Assembly: GCA_963744345.1 (NCBI GenBank)
Contig: CAVUTD010000024.1
Location: forward strand, 1 to 64,000
Source of the DNA: DASTFP01 sp963744345
Lineage (GTDB): Bacteria; Verrucomicrobiota; Verrucomicrobiia; Chthoniobacterales; Terrimicrobiaceae
DNA: 64,000 nucleotides
Direction of reading: 5' to 3'
In this document: positions 9,820-18,746 of the stretch, piece by piece
How positions within the stretch are numbered: the stretch's first letter is position 1
How the letters are laid out: each line of letters starts with the position of its first letter
Made by a program: the position numbers and the translations under genes
Notes under the pieces: model-generated
What the model was told of the DNA's origin: nothing
Databases searched by the model: none
The model's input: the letters and a program-made list of their open reading frames with translations, nothing else

Positions 9820-9996
9820 ATGAGCCTACCCTCCGCTACGCTCGCCCTCCTTACCTCTTTGCTAATCGCCGGATGCGCCACCAAAGAACAGCAGCCTACT
9901 GCCGCTGAAACCGCGCCTGATAAGAAAGATCAGCGTGTATGGAGTGCGGCTACAGAGGAGGGAATTTGGGTCGAAACCCTCACCCCACACCATTAA
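9820..9996 (+). CDS. 58-residue lipoprotein
   Basis: Short gene starting at the ATG at 9820 and ending at the TAA at 9994-9996. It has a lipoprotein signal peptide (MSLPSATLALLTSLLIAGC) with lipobox LIAG-C, then a polar tail ATKEQQPTAAETAPDKKDQR and the ending VWSAATEEGIWVETLTPHH. Small verrucomicrobial lipoproteins of this shape are common. It may be a 3'-truncated version, since such proteins are often longer. Function unknown. Confidence 0.5.
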   Translation: MSLPSATLALLTSLLIAGCATKEQQPTAAETAPDKKDQRVWSAATEEGIWVETLTPHH

Positions 9997-10568
9997 TTAG
10001 CTCAACCGACCAACGGTATATGAGAAACAATAAAAACAAGCGCCCTTTCCATGCGGCATTGATGAGTGCCGGCCAATTTCCGCTTAACTGGCAGATCTGC
10101 GAGTTGATAGCCCTTCAAGGGTTGCGTTTCTTGCGTCTAGGACCTAGGAAGGCTTTTGTTCGGGCTAGAAGGTAGAGGGACCGCCGACCAGTTTTAAGGC
10201 TTCCACGGCTGATTTTAAGGGCGATATAAGGGCAACCAAAAAGGAAGGGTTTTTCATATCATATTGGGACATAGGGAGTTGCTACAATTTAGCCACAGTT
10301 TTCGAGTCGAGTGCCTTCAACCAGACTCAGCCACCCTTCCGAGTTCGTCTTCGATATGGACAGGCACACCAGAGCTATATTCTTCCTGGTGACGTAACAG
10401 GTCCCGAACTATCTGCACCTCTCTCGGCAGCCAGCAAGCAAAATGTGGCACACGCACGGGTCACCGAGCTGATGATCTCTCCCAATCTTCGGCTCTTTTA
10501 ATTCCCGTTAACTTTTTGCATTTCCTAGAACGTCCCGCTATTGTGGGGAGTCGGCTTACCCCCCCTGA
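9997..10568. other. Gap holding the second tRNA-Ser half repeat
   Basis: No convincing gene. Apart from the 41-bp repeat at 10300-10340 it holds GGAAGGG at 10243-10249, which can pair with CCCTTCC at 10334-10340 like a tRNA acceptor stem; the DNA between them has no T arm. Confidence 0.5.
10300..10340 (-). repeat. 41-bp direct repeat, copy 2: 5' half of tRNA-Ser(CGA)
   Basis: Identical to 5970-6010. On the minus strand it starts GGAAGGG and ends CTCGAAA in the anticodon loop. The bases that follow (ACTGTGGCTAAATTG) do not complete the anticodon stem or give a T arm, although a CCCTTCC matching the acceptor stem occurs at the right distance (10249-10243). Together with copy 1 it brackets about 4.3 kb that includes the recombinase, primase remnant, cupin and lipoprotein. 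Confidence 0.75.
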
Positions 10569-11063
10569 TTGTCTATGGCTGCCCTTCAACGATCGCTCAA
10601 GGCAAGCGACGTCGTGCACGCTTTTTCGCCTGCCAATCAATCGTTGTCCTGCGACACTCTTCCAAAAAAGTCTCTGCCAACCAGCTCAAAACCGCAGGCA
10701 GAATTACCGATCTTCTGCGCCGGCGAGTGCGGAGAAGTAGTCGGGTATCTCGCCAAAGACGGAGCGACTGCTGCGTCTGGGAAAGCTGGCTTGAATCAGT
10801 GGTGCTCAAAGTGCCGTGAGGCGAATTCGGCACAGCAAAATGTTGGCGAGATTTTCCCCGAGAGCACAGACGAGCTTGCGGAACTCCGAGGTTCGACTCG
10901 CCGACTGGCTTGGTTGAGTCTTATGCAGGCTGTGATTGTGGCGATTATCGTAGCCGGCAGCATCTGCATCGCGTTAGGATATTCCGTCGGGACCTATGTT
11001 GCGGCATTTGGTACGCTCGCGTGGTTCGTGGTGTCCGTCGTACTTTGGAGGACGAGGCACTGA
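10569..11063 (+). CDS. Membrane protein with a zinc-ribbon-like front
   Basis: Up to 164 residues; the start is unsure (TTG at 10569 or ATG at 10575). Two Cys pairs, FCAGECGEV (Cys-x3-Cys) and QWCSKCREA (Cys-x2-Cys), about 30 residues apart look like a zinc ribbon. Two hydrophobic segments follow near the C-terminus (LSLMQAVIVAIIVAGSICIA and GTYVAAFGTLAWFVVSVVLW). This suggests a small inner-membrane protein with a cytoplasmic metal-bound head. Family not recognised. It stands just outside the tRNA-Ser-bounded module. Confidence 0.5.
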   Translation: MSMAALQRSLKASDVVHAFSPANQSLSCDTLPKKSLPTSSKPQAELPIFCAGECGEVVGYLAKDGATAASGKAGLNQWCSKCREANSAQQNVGEIFPESTDELAELRGSTRRLAWLSLMQAVIVAIIVAGSICIALGYSVGTYVAAFGTLAWFVVSVVLWRTRH

Positions 11064-11171
11064 CCCGAGAAGGCTTGCGCTGGCTCTTGTCGAGATCAAC
11101 TCGAGAAGGCAGGTGTGCAATCATCCTGACTTTCTCTCGTAGGAAGCGAGCCCTACCCTCGCTGGAGTTAT

Positions 11172-11666
11172 CTAATCCGCCGCTTTCAGTCGAGCAATCC
11201 AGTCTCGTAATGGTCGAAGGTCGGGGTCCTCGAGCGCCATTGCGCGAATGCTGCGGTCCAGCTTGAAGGCATCTCGCAGACGCCCTTTCGCCTCCTCGAC
11301 ACGTCCACCGACGCTCGCGTAGCAAGCGAGATTGTAGGCGATCAGGGCATGATTGGGGTGCAGTGCCTGGCCACGGAGGAGGACTGTTTCTGCTTCTTGA
11401 AGGCTTTCAGAGCGCCTGAGCGAGTAGGCCAGGTTGACCCACACTCCCGCGTTTTCTGGTTCAGTTTCCAGAAGGCGCTTGGCCATCGTCGCAGCCAAAT
11501 GCCATTTCTTCGCGGCCATGTAGAGGTCCAGGCGAATACCGGAAACTTCCTTTCGGCTTTTATCCTCAGGGGTAATTTCTTCCAGGGCTTTCGCCGCCTC
11601 GTCGAGCATTCCGAGTTCCATATACCCGCTCGCTTCAACGATCTGTCTCTTCCACTGCGCGCTCAA
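11172..11666 (-). CDS. TPR protein, paralogue of the one at 44360
   Basis: 164 residues of tetratricopeptide repeats and nothing else: GYMELGMLDEAAKALEEI, a middle repeat around NAGVWVNLAYSLRRSES, and HALIAYNLACYASVGGRVEE-AKGRL. It lacks a signal peptide, so is probably a cytoplasmic scaffold. The ending ALEDPDLRPLRDWIARL closely matches ALDDEDLGPVWDWI in the gene at 44360-44839, and the two proteins align along their whole length, so they are paralogues. Function unknown. Confidence 0.75.
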   Translation of the reverse strand: MSAQWKRQIVEASGYMELGMLDEAAKALEEITPEDKSRKEVSGIRLDLYMAAKKWHLAATMAKRLLETEPENAGVWVNLAYSLRRSESLQEAETVLLRGQALHPNHALIAYNLACYASVGGRVEEAKGRLRDAFKLDRSIRAMALEDPDLRPLRDWIARLKAAD

Positions 11667-11923
11667 TGATTACGTGCTCTTTGAAATGGGAGGAATGACA
11701 CGCCGTGGTAACGCATCAGTTATAGAAAGCAAACCTGCATCACTGAGCAAGACCATCTTTGCACAACACTTGTCTGATTGTACTCCGATTGCTGCGCCGC
11801 CATTCCCCTGAAAAGCTGTCCGCGGCAACCGGGAAAACCGCTTCTCTTCCTGCGGGGGTCTTCCAAGGGAACCGCGCTTGTACCAAGTCCCCATCCGCAG
11901 CTTCTCTTCGAAACGTACTCTTT

Positions 11924-12412
11924 TTACTTTGCCTTCCCATAACCGGCCCCGTCGCCCCGAGGAGTACCCTCCTCCTGTTTCTGTTCGCGCTCCGGATCGG
12001 GAAAACTGTCAGAGACAAACATGATGAGGAAGGTCACTACCCCAACAGTGATGCCCAGCCACCAAAAGGAGGTTCCTATGGCAAGGCCTATCGCTCCGGT
12101 GATCCAGACGGCCGCTGCGGCTTTCACCCCTTTTACGTCTTGCCCACTTTTGAAGATAACGGCGCCTCCAAGAAATCCGATTCCGGAAAGAAGCCCCTGA
12201 AGGGTCCGGCTGATCGAAGCAGGATCTGTTGGGGCGAGTTGCTTCGCCAGCAACATAAACGTCGTGCTGCCGATTGCGATGAGCATCATGCCGGCGATCC
12301 CAATTGCCTTGTGATGCGCCCGACGTTCGAACCCGATGAACCCCCCAAGCAATCCAGCGGCGATCAAACGCACGAGAATCTCTGGTACAGTATTATGCAG
12401 TGACTCATTCAT
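11924..12412 (-). CDS. MgtC/SapB family membrane protein
   Basis: 162 residues with four or five membrane segments. The family signature is clear: LIAAGLLGGFIGFERR near the start, GIAGMMLIAIGSTTFML, then LLSGIGFLGGAVIF and VKAAAAVWITGAIGLAIG. MgtC-type proteins act in the inner membrane in adaptation to low magnesium and, in some species, in control of ATP synthase. The Lys/Glu-rich tail after PDPEREQKQEEG is soluble. It stands alone, with unrelated genes on both sides. Confidence 0.85.
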   Translation of the reverse strand: MNESLHNTVPEILVRLIAAGLLGGFIGFERRAHHKAIGIAGMMLIAIGSTTFMLLAKQLAPTDPASISRTLQGLLSGIGFLGGAVIFKSGQDVKGVKAAAAVWITGAIGLAIGTSFWWLGITVGVVTFLIMFVSDSFPDPEREQKQEEGTPRGDGAGYGKAK

Positions 12413-12626
12413 AATGCTTCAGTAGTAATGCTCTCGCTGTAAGTCTGCAAACGGGGCGTATGTCCGAAGGCCGGAATTCTCCGGCGTTGCTAAATGCCCC
12501 TTGCAAGGGGCGATGCAATCCTCTCATCGTGGCGCCCTGAAAGTCAGCACTGGCAATCGCCGGTTCAGGGACTGGCTCCCGGCCGCGCACTCTGAGTCGC
12601 AGGGATGACCGAAACGTGCTTGACTA

Positions 12627-13982
12627 ATGCAGCGCTTGCCAAACCATCGGAGCATGAAAGTACCCCTCGCACGCAGATCACCTGAACAAGCTGCCGATGA
12701 AAATCGACAACATCGAGTTTATCGTGTCCGACACATTGCAGTCACCGCGCTCGCGGCGGCATTAGCTCTCTCAAACGGTTTCACGGAGGCGCTCGACAAC
12801 GGGAAGTGGATCGGGACGTGGTCTGCAAGCCCGCAGCCCGTTTGGGAGGCGGATTTCCCGGCGCCCATTAATTTTCCCCGCAACCTATGGAACCAAACCA
12901 TACGCCAGATTGCGCGCGTCTCGATCGGCGGCCAACGCGTCCGCGTGGTGCTCTCCAATGAATATGGCTCAAAACCCCTGATGATTGGAGCCGCGCACGT
13001 TGCCTTATCCGACGGAGGTTCTGGAATCAAGGCGGGATCCGACCGAGTGCTGACTTTCAGCGCCAATGAATCGGTCACTATACCACCCGGCGCGCTCGTG
13101 GTCAGCGATTCCGTCGATCTTGCTGTGCCTCCGCTCGGCAGCCTCGCGGTGAGTCTCTTTTTCCCAGAGGTGACACCGACGACGACAATGCACTGGGACG
13201 GTCGCCAGACCGCCTACATCGTGGCCGGAAACCAGGTGGGCGCTGCCCACATTGAGGCGAATTCCAAGACCGAATCTCGCTTGTTTCTCAGTGGAATTCT
13301 GGTCGAGGCACCGGCAAACGCGCGAGCGATCGTGACCTTCGGCGACTCAATTACGGATGGAGATGGCTCTTCCCTGGACGCCAATCACCGTTGGCCAGAT
13401 TTGCTGGCCGAGAGACTTAAACAGGCGAATGGCTCCCCAGTTGCCGTCCTCAACGAGGGCATATCGGGCGCACGAGTGCTTTCCGATCGCATGGGCGTAA
13501 ACGCATTGGCGCGCTTCGACGAAGATGTACTAAGCCATCCACGTGCCGACACCGTAATTCTGATGATGGGAATCAATGATATCGGCTGGCCCGATTCAGT
13601 TCTGGATCCACAGGTTCCCGCTCCGTCCGCGGAAGATATCATCGACGGTTACGAGCAATTGATCGCGCGCGCCCACGGCCACGGGATGCGCATTATCGGC
13701 GCGACGTTGACCCCTTTTGAAGTCGCCTTCAAGGGCACGCCTCTCGAGGGTTATTACAACGCCGACAAGGAAGCTAAGCGAGTCGCCGTCAATGAATGGA
13801 TTCGGAATAGCGGTGCCTTCGACGGCGTGATCGACTTCGATGCAATCATTCGGGATCCGGCAAATCCAAGTCGTATGCTGCCAGTTTACGACAAAGGCGA
13901 TAACCTGCATCCGAATGACGCAGGATATAAGGCGATGGCGGAGTCGATCGACTTGAAGTTGCTGGCTCCGAAAAATGATTAG
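12627..13982 (+). CDS. Secreted GDSL/SGNH-family hydrolase
   Basis: 451 residues. After a hydrophobic signal segment (HIAVTALAAALALSNGF) comes a front domain starting WIGTWSASPQPVW, typical of the secreted lipase-like GDSL group. The SGNH blocks are all present: catalytic Ser in VTFGDSITDGDGS, the Gly block in NEGISGARVL, Asn in MMGINDIGWP, and the Asp/His pair in GDNLHPNDAGYK. It should cleave esters outside the cell or in the periplasm; sugar acetyl esters or lipids are likely substrates. A second start at 12654 (MKVPLARR) would give a more usual signal peptide. Confidence 0.85.
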   Translation: MQRLPNHRSMKVPLARRSPEQAADENRQHRVYRVRHIAVTALAAALALSNGFTEALDNGKWIGTWSASPQPVWEADFPAPINFPRNLWNQTIRQIARVSIGGQRVRVVLSNEYGSKPLMIGAAHVALSDGGSGIKAGSDRVLTFSANESVTIPPGALVVSDSVDLAVPPLGSLAVSLFFPEVTPTTTMHWDGRQTAYIVAGNQVGAAHIEANSKTESRLFLSGILVEAPANARAIVTFGDSITDGDGSSLDANHRWPDLLAERLKQANGSPVAVLNEGISGARVLSDRMGVNALARFDEDVLSHPRADTVILMMGINDIGWPDSVLDPQVPAPSAEDIIDGYEQLIARAHGHGMRIIGATLTPFEVAFKGTPLEGYYNADKEAKRVAVNEWIRNSGAFDGVIDFDAIIRDPANPSRMLPVYDKGDNLHPNDAGYKAMAESIDLKLLAPKND

Positions 13983-14280
13983 CCGTCCCGCAGCGTCACT
14001 TCGGCTTCGGTTTGGTTCCCCCTCTCAGCGACGGAACGCCGCAAAGCTGCGACAAACCCGCGCGAATTCCGAGACATCGTCAATAGCCAGCCAACTCTCT
14101 CTTTGACACCCCGGTGGTGTCCAGGGCACGAGAGCTAAGCCTTGACGCATCTGGTAATCCGCTTAGCAATCGCACTTTTGGATCTCTAGTTCGCTTAGCA
14201 ATTCCGCCGGCAACATCCAGAAAGCAGCGGGGACCTATAGGTGTTCGATAGTGTCTAAGCGGCAGGGGGATAAATGTTGA

Positions 14281-15033
14281 TTAATTCAGCGTCTTCTCGC
14301 GCACAGAGGTGATCGCCAGACCATTTGGAGTTTTTTGGAGCTTGAGGGTCTTGACGGCCTTCCCGCTACTTTCCCTCTCTTGATTCTGGACGATGTAACT
14401 TATTTGATATCGCACCTCTATGGGATCCTTATCCAATTCATTAAGGACCTGGATCTCGCCGTCGAGCCAGTAGCGTCTCATTGGCCATTTCTGATTATAG
14501 CGCAAGATATCCTTTCTGATAAAATCTTTGCTGACGATGCCGCTATCATAATAGTCCGCTTCTTCCGCGTAAAATTGAAGCTCCGGTTCGACATCTTCGC
14601 TGATCCCTGCCACCACAAATCCGGCGACGAAATCCCGCACCTGATCCAGGGTGTTGGCCTGCGAAGTCTGCTCGCCTTCGTCGCTACCTTCCTGACCAGA
14701 GGCTGTTTGTCTCAGGAACTCGCGATCTTGTTCACGCAGTGCTCGCCAGGCTTCGATTCTTGCGTCATCTTCAGTCGGATTGATATCGTTTGATGGTTCG
14801 AGACCCAGCGAGCGCAGGGTTTCTTCATTGAGTCTTCCGGTGACCTCCAGGCCACTCTGCACTTGAAAACGAGTGATCGCCGCCGCGGTCTCGTTGTCCC
14901 TTTTTCCATTGACCTCGCCAGAGTAGAAGCCGCGGGCTTTAAGCGCGTCCTGAACCGCTGCCAATTGAGAATCGGCATATAACCAACTTACCGAAAGCAA
15001 CAAAAACACCGCCAATAAGCAAATTCTCCTCAT
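14281..15033 (-). CDS. Periplasmic peptidoglycan-binding-domain protein
   Basis: 250 residues: signal peptide (MRRICLLAVFLLLSVSWLYA), then a PG_binding_1 domain (LAAVQDALKARGFYSGEVNG...TAAAITRFQVQSGLEVTGRL), an acidic linker, and a C-terminal domain of about 120 residues beginning VRDFVAGFVVAGISED. That last part has the size and pattern of an NTF2-like or SnoaL-like fold (YYDSGIVSKDFIRKDILRY), but this is a guess. It probably anchors to the cell wall. Gaps of about 300 bases on both sides hold no gene. Confidence 0.7.
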   Translation of the reverse strand: MRRICLLAVFLLLSVSWLYADSQLAAVQDALKARGFYSGEVNGKRDNETAAAITRFQVQSGLEVTGRLNEETLRSLGLEPSNDINPTEDDARIEAWRALREQDREFLRQTASGQEGSDEGEQTSQANTLDQVRDFVAGFVVAGISEDVEPELQFYAEEADYYDSGIVSKDFIRKDILRYNQKWPMRRYWLDGEIQVLNELDKDPIEVRYQISYIVQNQERESSGKAVKTLKLQKTPNGLAITSVREKTLN

Positions 15034-15301
15034 ATTCTCTCAGTAAGTCTGAATCAGTTCAATACAGTTGAATGGCGTCAAACGCCCAGCAACCGAGCAT
15101 CTTAGTCGTGCGCGTCAAGCGCAGCAAGGGAGAGATCCTGAGAGGCGTGACGGCTTGTCAACGCTGGGGCATAATCTGCGGCGTATTCTAACGCTTCCTT
15201 GATCATGGCCGGCATCCTGAAACGACGCAGCCTAATAACGACACGGCAGCTCACGAATTTCTTTCTGTGTTAATCGTCGAAACCTAAACGCGTAATCTCG
15301 C

Positions 15302-16669
15302 TCAGCCTTTCGTTTCAATGAGGCGCCCGATGTTTAGCAGGGTTGCTTCGCTTTTCGGCGGCCCGATCAGCTGAATGCTGGTCACCGGAAAACTCTCGCC
15401 TGGCAGCGGAATCGGCAGGGCCAAGGCGGGAACTCCCGCGTAGTTCACTGCCACGGTGTTTTGGATATCGAGGAACCGTGCCTCGAAGAGTCCGGTCAAA
15501 AAGAAGTTTCGTCTCATCGGCGCTTTCCGGAGGACGGGAAGCGCGATGGCATCAACTTCCTGGAAAGTTCTGCGCAAAGTGTCTCGCCACTTGTCCCGAC
15601 GGCCGATTGCCTGCTGGCGTTTTGCTTCACTGCCGTACCTGCGCGAAAAAACGATATCTCCGAACCAAATGGTCAAGCGGGCGCGCCAACCCACACCTTC
15701 TTGGCGTGCCATGGCTTGATCGTTGTACCAGGAACCGGCGGCGGCAATCAAGTTCCCGTCGCGTTGCGCCTTTTCCCAGGCTCTTAGAAACTCCTCGTCC
15801 AGAGGAACGACCTGGAACCCTCGTTCTGCCAGTCGGGCGTCGATTGCGCGGTCGATGGCCGGATTGGTGCCAGGCACTCTAAGTCGGCCGATCCTGATCT
15901 GTCGCGCCAACGGTTTGGCTGCCTTAGCTTTCACGTAGAGAGCGCCAAAATCTTCCTGCAAGAGCTCCATCCCTTTCACGAGGCCGTTCACGTCCTTGGC
16001 CATAGGTCCAACGGTGTCGAGGTATTTCGGAGCGATCGGGAAAACACCTTTTATCGAGATGAGCCCAAAAGTGGTCTTTAAGCCCGCGACGCCGCAACAG
16101 GCCGCCGGCACCCGGATTGATCCGGCCGTGTCGGTCCCTAACGCAACATCGGCAAGGTTGAGGGCCACCGCCACGGCGGAGCCGCTCGAAGATCCTCCGG
16201 GAACTCGATTGCTTGCGATGGGATTGATTGGCGTTCCGAAATAATCGTTCGAACCGGATACTCCTATGGCGAACTCGCTGAGATTCGTCTTTCCAACAAT
16301 CGCTACGCCCCGCTTGCGTGCGATCAGCAGACAGTCCGCGTCCTCTGTTGCCGGTTTGGCATGCTTGTAGAGATACTCCGACCCGGCTGAGGTCACCTCT
16401 CCCTTGATGTCGATCAGATCTTTCACGCCCAGGCGCAGGGATTTGTCGCCGGGCGGAGGAGCTGTGTAGGAGATGAAGGCGTGCGGCGGCGGTGTGGCTG
16501 CCTTCCTGAACACTAAGGGCGAGCAACCGCTCGCGAACAAGGCAGCCAGGAGCAAACCGGCAACCGCTTGAGCGCGGGGGAACAGAGCATTGATCATCAT
16601 CATAAAGGAGGTTGTCGCGGGTACTATCTGTGCATCCACGCCAATTTTGGGACGCATTTCTGAGGACAT
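15302..16669 (-). CDS. Amidase-signature-family lipoprotein
   Basis: 455 residues in the longest frame; a start at one of the Met near residue 23 would put a lipoprotein signal at the front (AVAGLLLAALFASGC). The amidase Ser-cisSer-Lys triad is visible: Lys in GVKDLIDIKG, cis-Ser in VPGGSSSGSAVAVA, and nucleophile Ser in GTDTAGSIRVPAACCG. The family hydrolyses amide bonds, but an exported, lipid-anchored member is not GatA of the tRNA amidation complex and is more likely a scavenging amidase. Length fits the family. Confidence 0.8.
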   Translation of the reverse strand: MSSEMRPKIGVDAQIVPATTSFMMMINALFPRAQAVAGLLLAALFASGCSPLVFRKAATPPPHAFISYTAPPPGDKSLRLGVKDLIDIKGEVTSAGSEYLYKHAKPATEDADCLLIARKRGVAIVGKTNLSEFAIGVSGSNDYFGTPINPIASNRVPGGSSSGSAVAVALNLADVALGTDTAGSIRVPAACCGVAGLKTTFGLISIKGVFPIAPKYLDTVGPMAKDVNGLVKGMELLQEDFGALYVKAKAAKPLARQIRIGRLRVPGTNPAIDRAIDARLAERGFQVVPLDEEFLRAWEKAQRDGNLIAAAGSWYNDQAMARQEGVGWRARLTIWFGDIVFSRRYGSEAKRQQAIGRRDKWRDTLRRTFQEVDAIALPVLRKAPMRRNFFLTGLFEARFLDIQNTVAVNYAGVPALALPIPLPGESFPVTSIQLIGPPKSEATLLNIGRLIETKG

Positions 16670-16847
16670 CGGCTAATCTGATGCGCACGAAGAAAAATGT
16701 CGATCATCGAAGAGAGTCCCCGCCAGCGGCCGAACGACGCGTGCGGGGAATCGGCTTAAGTTGCAGCCCACAACAACACCGGAGACAACATCAATGACTG
16801 CCGCACTCGCGGGCGGGACCTTGTAGAGGACTTAGCTGCCAGCTCGT

Positions 16848-18746
16848 TTAGAAGCGAAGACCGCCGCGCACCAGGAGCGAGGAATAGAAGTAGAGTTCAG
16901 CTTCGAGGGCGCGCTTGATGTTTTCCGCAATGCGGAAACCGTGCTGTTCATTCGCAAAGAGGAGGTAGCCGAGCGGAAGTCCCTTCGCTCGGATCGACGC
17001 TGCGATAAGTTCGGCCTGGTTCTGTGGCACAACCTTATCTTCTTCTCCTTGGAAGAGGATCACCGGCACTTTCAGCCGATCGATTGCATAAATCGGCGAA
17101 CGATCGATGTAAGTTTGCCGCTCTTCCGGATATTTACCGACCAACCAATCCAGATAGTGCGCCTCGAACTTATGGGTATCGGTGGCGAGCCTTTCCAAGT
17201 CGCCGACACCATAGTGACTCGCTCCGATCTTGAAATAGTCGCCGAAAGTCAGCGCGCAGAGCGTGGTATAGCCGCCGGCGCTCCCGCCGGTGATGGCAGC
17301 GCGCTCGGGATCGGCGAGATTCTTTTCCGCCAGGTATTTGGCGGCGTTCGTACAGTCTTCGACATCCACCACGCCCCACTGCAGGCGCAGCCGTTCACGA
17401 TACTCACGGCCGTAGCCGCTGCTGCCGCCATAGTCGACATCTGCAACCGCAAAGCCGCGGCTCGTCCAGAATTGAACCTCCAGATCAAGCGTGCTGGACG
17501 CCGCCGCGGTGGGTCCGCCGTGGGATTTGACGAGCAACGGGGGTAACTCGCCCTCAGGAGCGGCAAAGGCAGGGTTATGCGGAGGATAGTACCAGAGGAA
17601 AGCGGTTCTGCCATGGGCGGTGGGAAACTCGATCAATGAGGGCACGGCGAGGCAGTCGCGAAATTCCCCGCTTTCGACGATCGATGAAGCTTTCCGCAGC
17701 ACTTCGATGCGAAGTGGCTGCAGGGTCACGCGCGCGATGCAGGCTGGTTCGTTTGGCGCGCCGCCGCGCAACAGAATGCTCTTGTTGACGCACCGAAGAT
17801 TCGAAACCTCAGCAAACGGGAGATCCAACTCGCACTGGGCTCCATCACTATCCAAGACAGTGACCCGCGTCTTACCAGCTTCGCGGCAACTGCAGACGAT
17901 ACGACCGCCGCCCGCAAATGCATACGTCGAGGCACCCAGATTCCAGAGCGGCTGGCCGAACTCTGCAGCTTTGGAAAAAAGCGCTTCAATCTGACCAGAG
18001 CTTTCCCGGTAGAGGTTCCACCATCCTGTGCGGTCGGAGATAAAGTGCAGCGTGCCTTCCGGGGACCACTCCGGCTGAAAAAGGGATTCAGCTGGCGATC
18101 CCGCAATTTGCCGTTGGCTTACGATATGCCCGGCTTCGTCCAATTCGCCCACCCACAATTCCGTGCTCACCCATGGCATGTGCGGATGATTCCACGTAAG
18201 CCATGCCAGTCTGCTGCCATCAGGACTTAGTCGCGGATTGGAGTAGAAGTCGTTTCCTTCCGCGAGGACCACCTCGCTTGAACCGGCGATGGCCACGGCG
18301 GCAATCGTGTTGGTTGGCTGGCTATCGCTGACGCGATGATCTTCTCGCACCAGGATCAGCCGCCGCCGCGCACCGTCAAAGGTGGCATCGGCATAACGGC
18401 ATTGCGCCGTTCGGCTGATCACATGCGGCCATCCACCCACAGTTTGGCGATACAGTTTCTGATCGGCAAAATTGGCGAAATAAACCGTCCCGTTCCGGAC
18501 CAACACTGCTGCTCCGCCGTACTCATGCACTCGGGTGCGGACGTCGAATGAGGGAGGTGTCACATCTTCTGCCGGCCCGTGGAGGCCATACTTTACCACC
18601 ACACACCGGCCGTCTTCCTTCGGGCGCCCCTCGCACCAGTAAACATCCTCTCCATCGAGCCAGGCTTCCTGCAAGTCGAGCATATTCCCGACGATAAGAT
18701 CGGCGGTGATGGGAGATCTCCACGAACCGTAAGGCGCCTTTGTCAC
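16848..18746 (-). CDS. S9 prolyl-oligopeptidase-family peptidase
   Basis: 632 residues from a GTG at 18744-18746, preceded by GAGGA eight bases upstream; the product then starts (M)TKAPYGSWRSPITADLI, the usual family start. An N-terminal beta-propeller (about 1-370) is followed by the alpha/beta-hydrolase domain: SHGGPTAAA (oxyanion loop), catalytic Ser in ITGGSAGGYTTLCAL, Asp in FQGEEDKVVPQNQ, and His in NEQHGFRIAENI. No signal peptide, so cytoplasmic; it is like the acylaminoacyl-peptidase group that trims short peptides. A second S9 enzyme, with a signal peptide, is at 53428-55327. Confidence 0.85.
   Translation of the reverse strand: MTKAPYGSWRSPITADLIVGNMLDLQEAWLDGEDVYWCEGRPKEDGRCVVVKYGLHGPAEDVTPPSFDVRTRVHEYGGAAVLVRNGTVYFANFADQKLYRQTVGGWPHVISRTAQCRYADATFDGARRRLILVREDHRVSDSQPTNTIAAVAIAGSSEVVLAEGNDFYSNPRLSPDGSRLAWLTWNHPHMPWVSTELWVGELDEAGHIVSQRQIAGSPAESLFQPEWSPEGTLHFISDRTGWWNLYRESSGQIEALFSKAAEFGQPLWNLGASTYAFAGGGRIVCSCREAGKTRVTVLDSDGAQCELDLPFAEVSNLRCVNKSILLRGGAPNEPACIARVTLQPLRIEVLRKASSIVESGEFRDCLAVPSLIEFPTAHGRTAFLWYYPPHNPAFAAPEGELPPLLVKSHGGPTAAASSTLDLEVQFWTSRGFAVADVDYGGSSGYGREYRERLRLQWGVVDVEDCTNAAKYLAEKNLADPERAAITGGSAGGYTTLCALTFGDYFKIGASHYGVGDLERLATDTHKFEAHYLDWLVGKYPEERQTYIDRSPIYAIDRLKVPVILFQGEEDKVVPQNQAELIAASIRAKGLPLGYLLFANEQHGFRIAENIKRALEAELYFYSSLLVRGGLRF

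Noticed and set aside
10243..10340. Complete tRNA-Ser gene on the minus strand
   Set aside because: The 5' half and acceptor pairing fit, but the anticodon stem does not close and there is no T arm, so it was listed only as a repeat and a finding.
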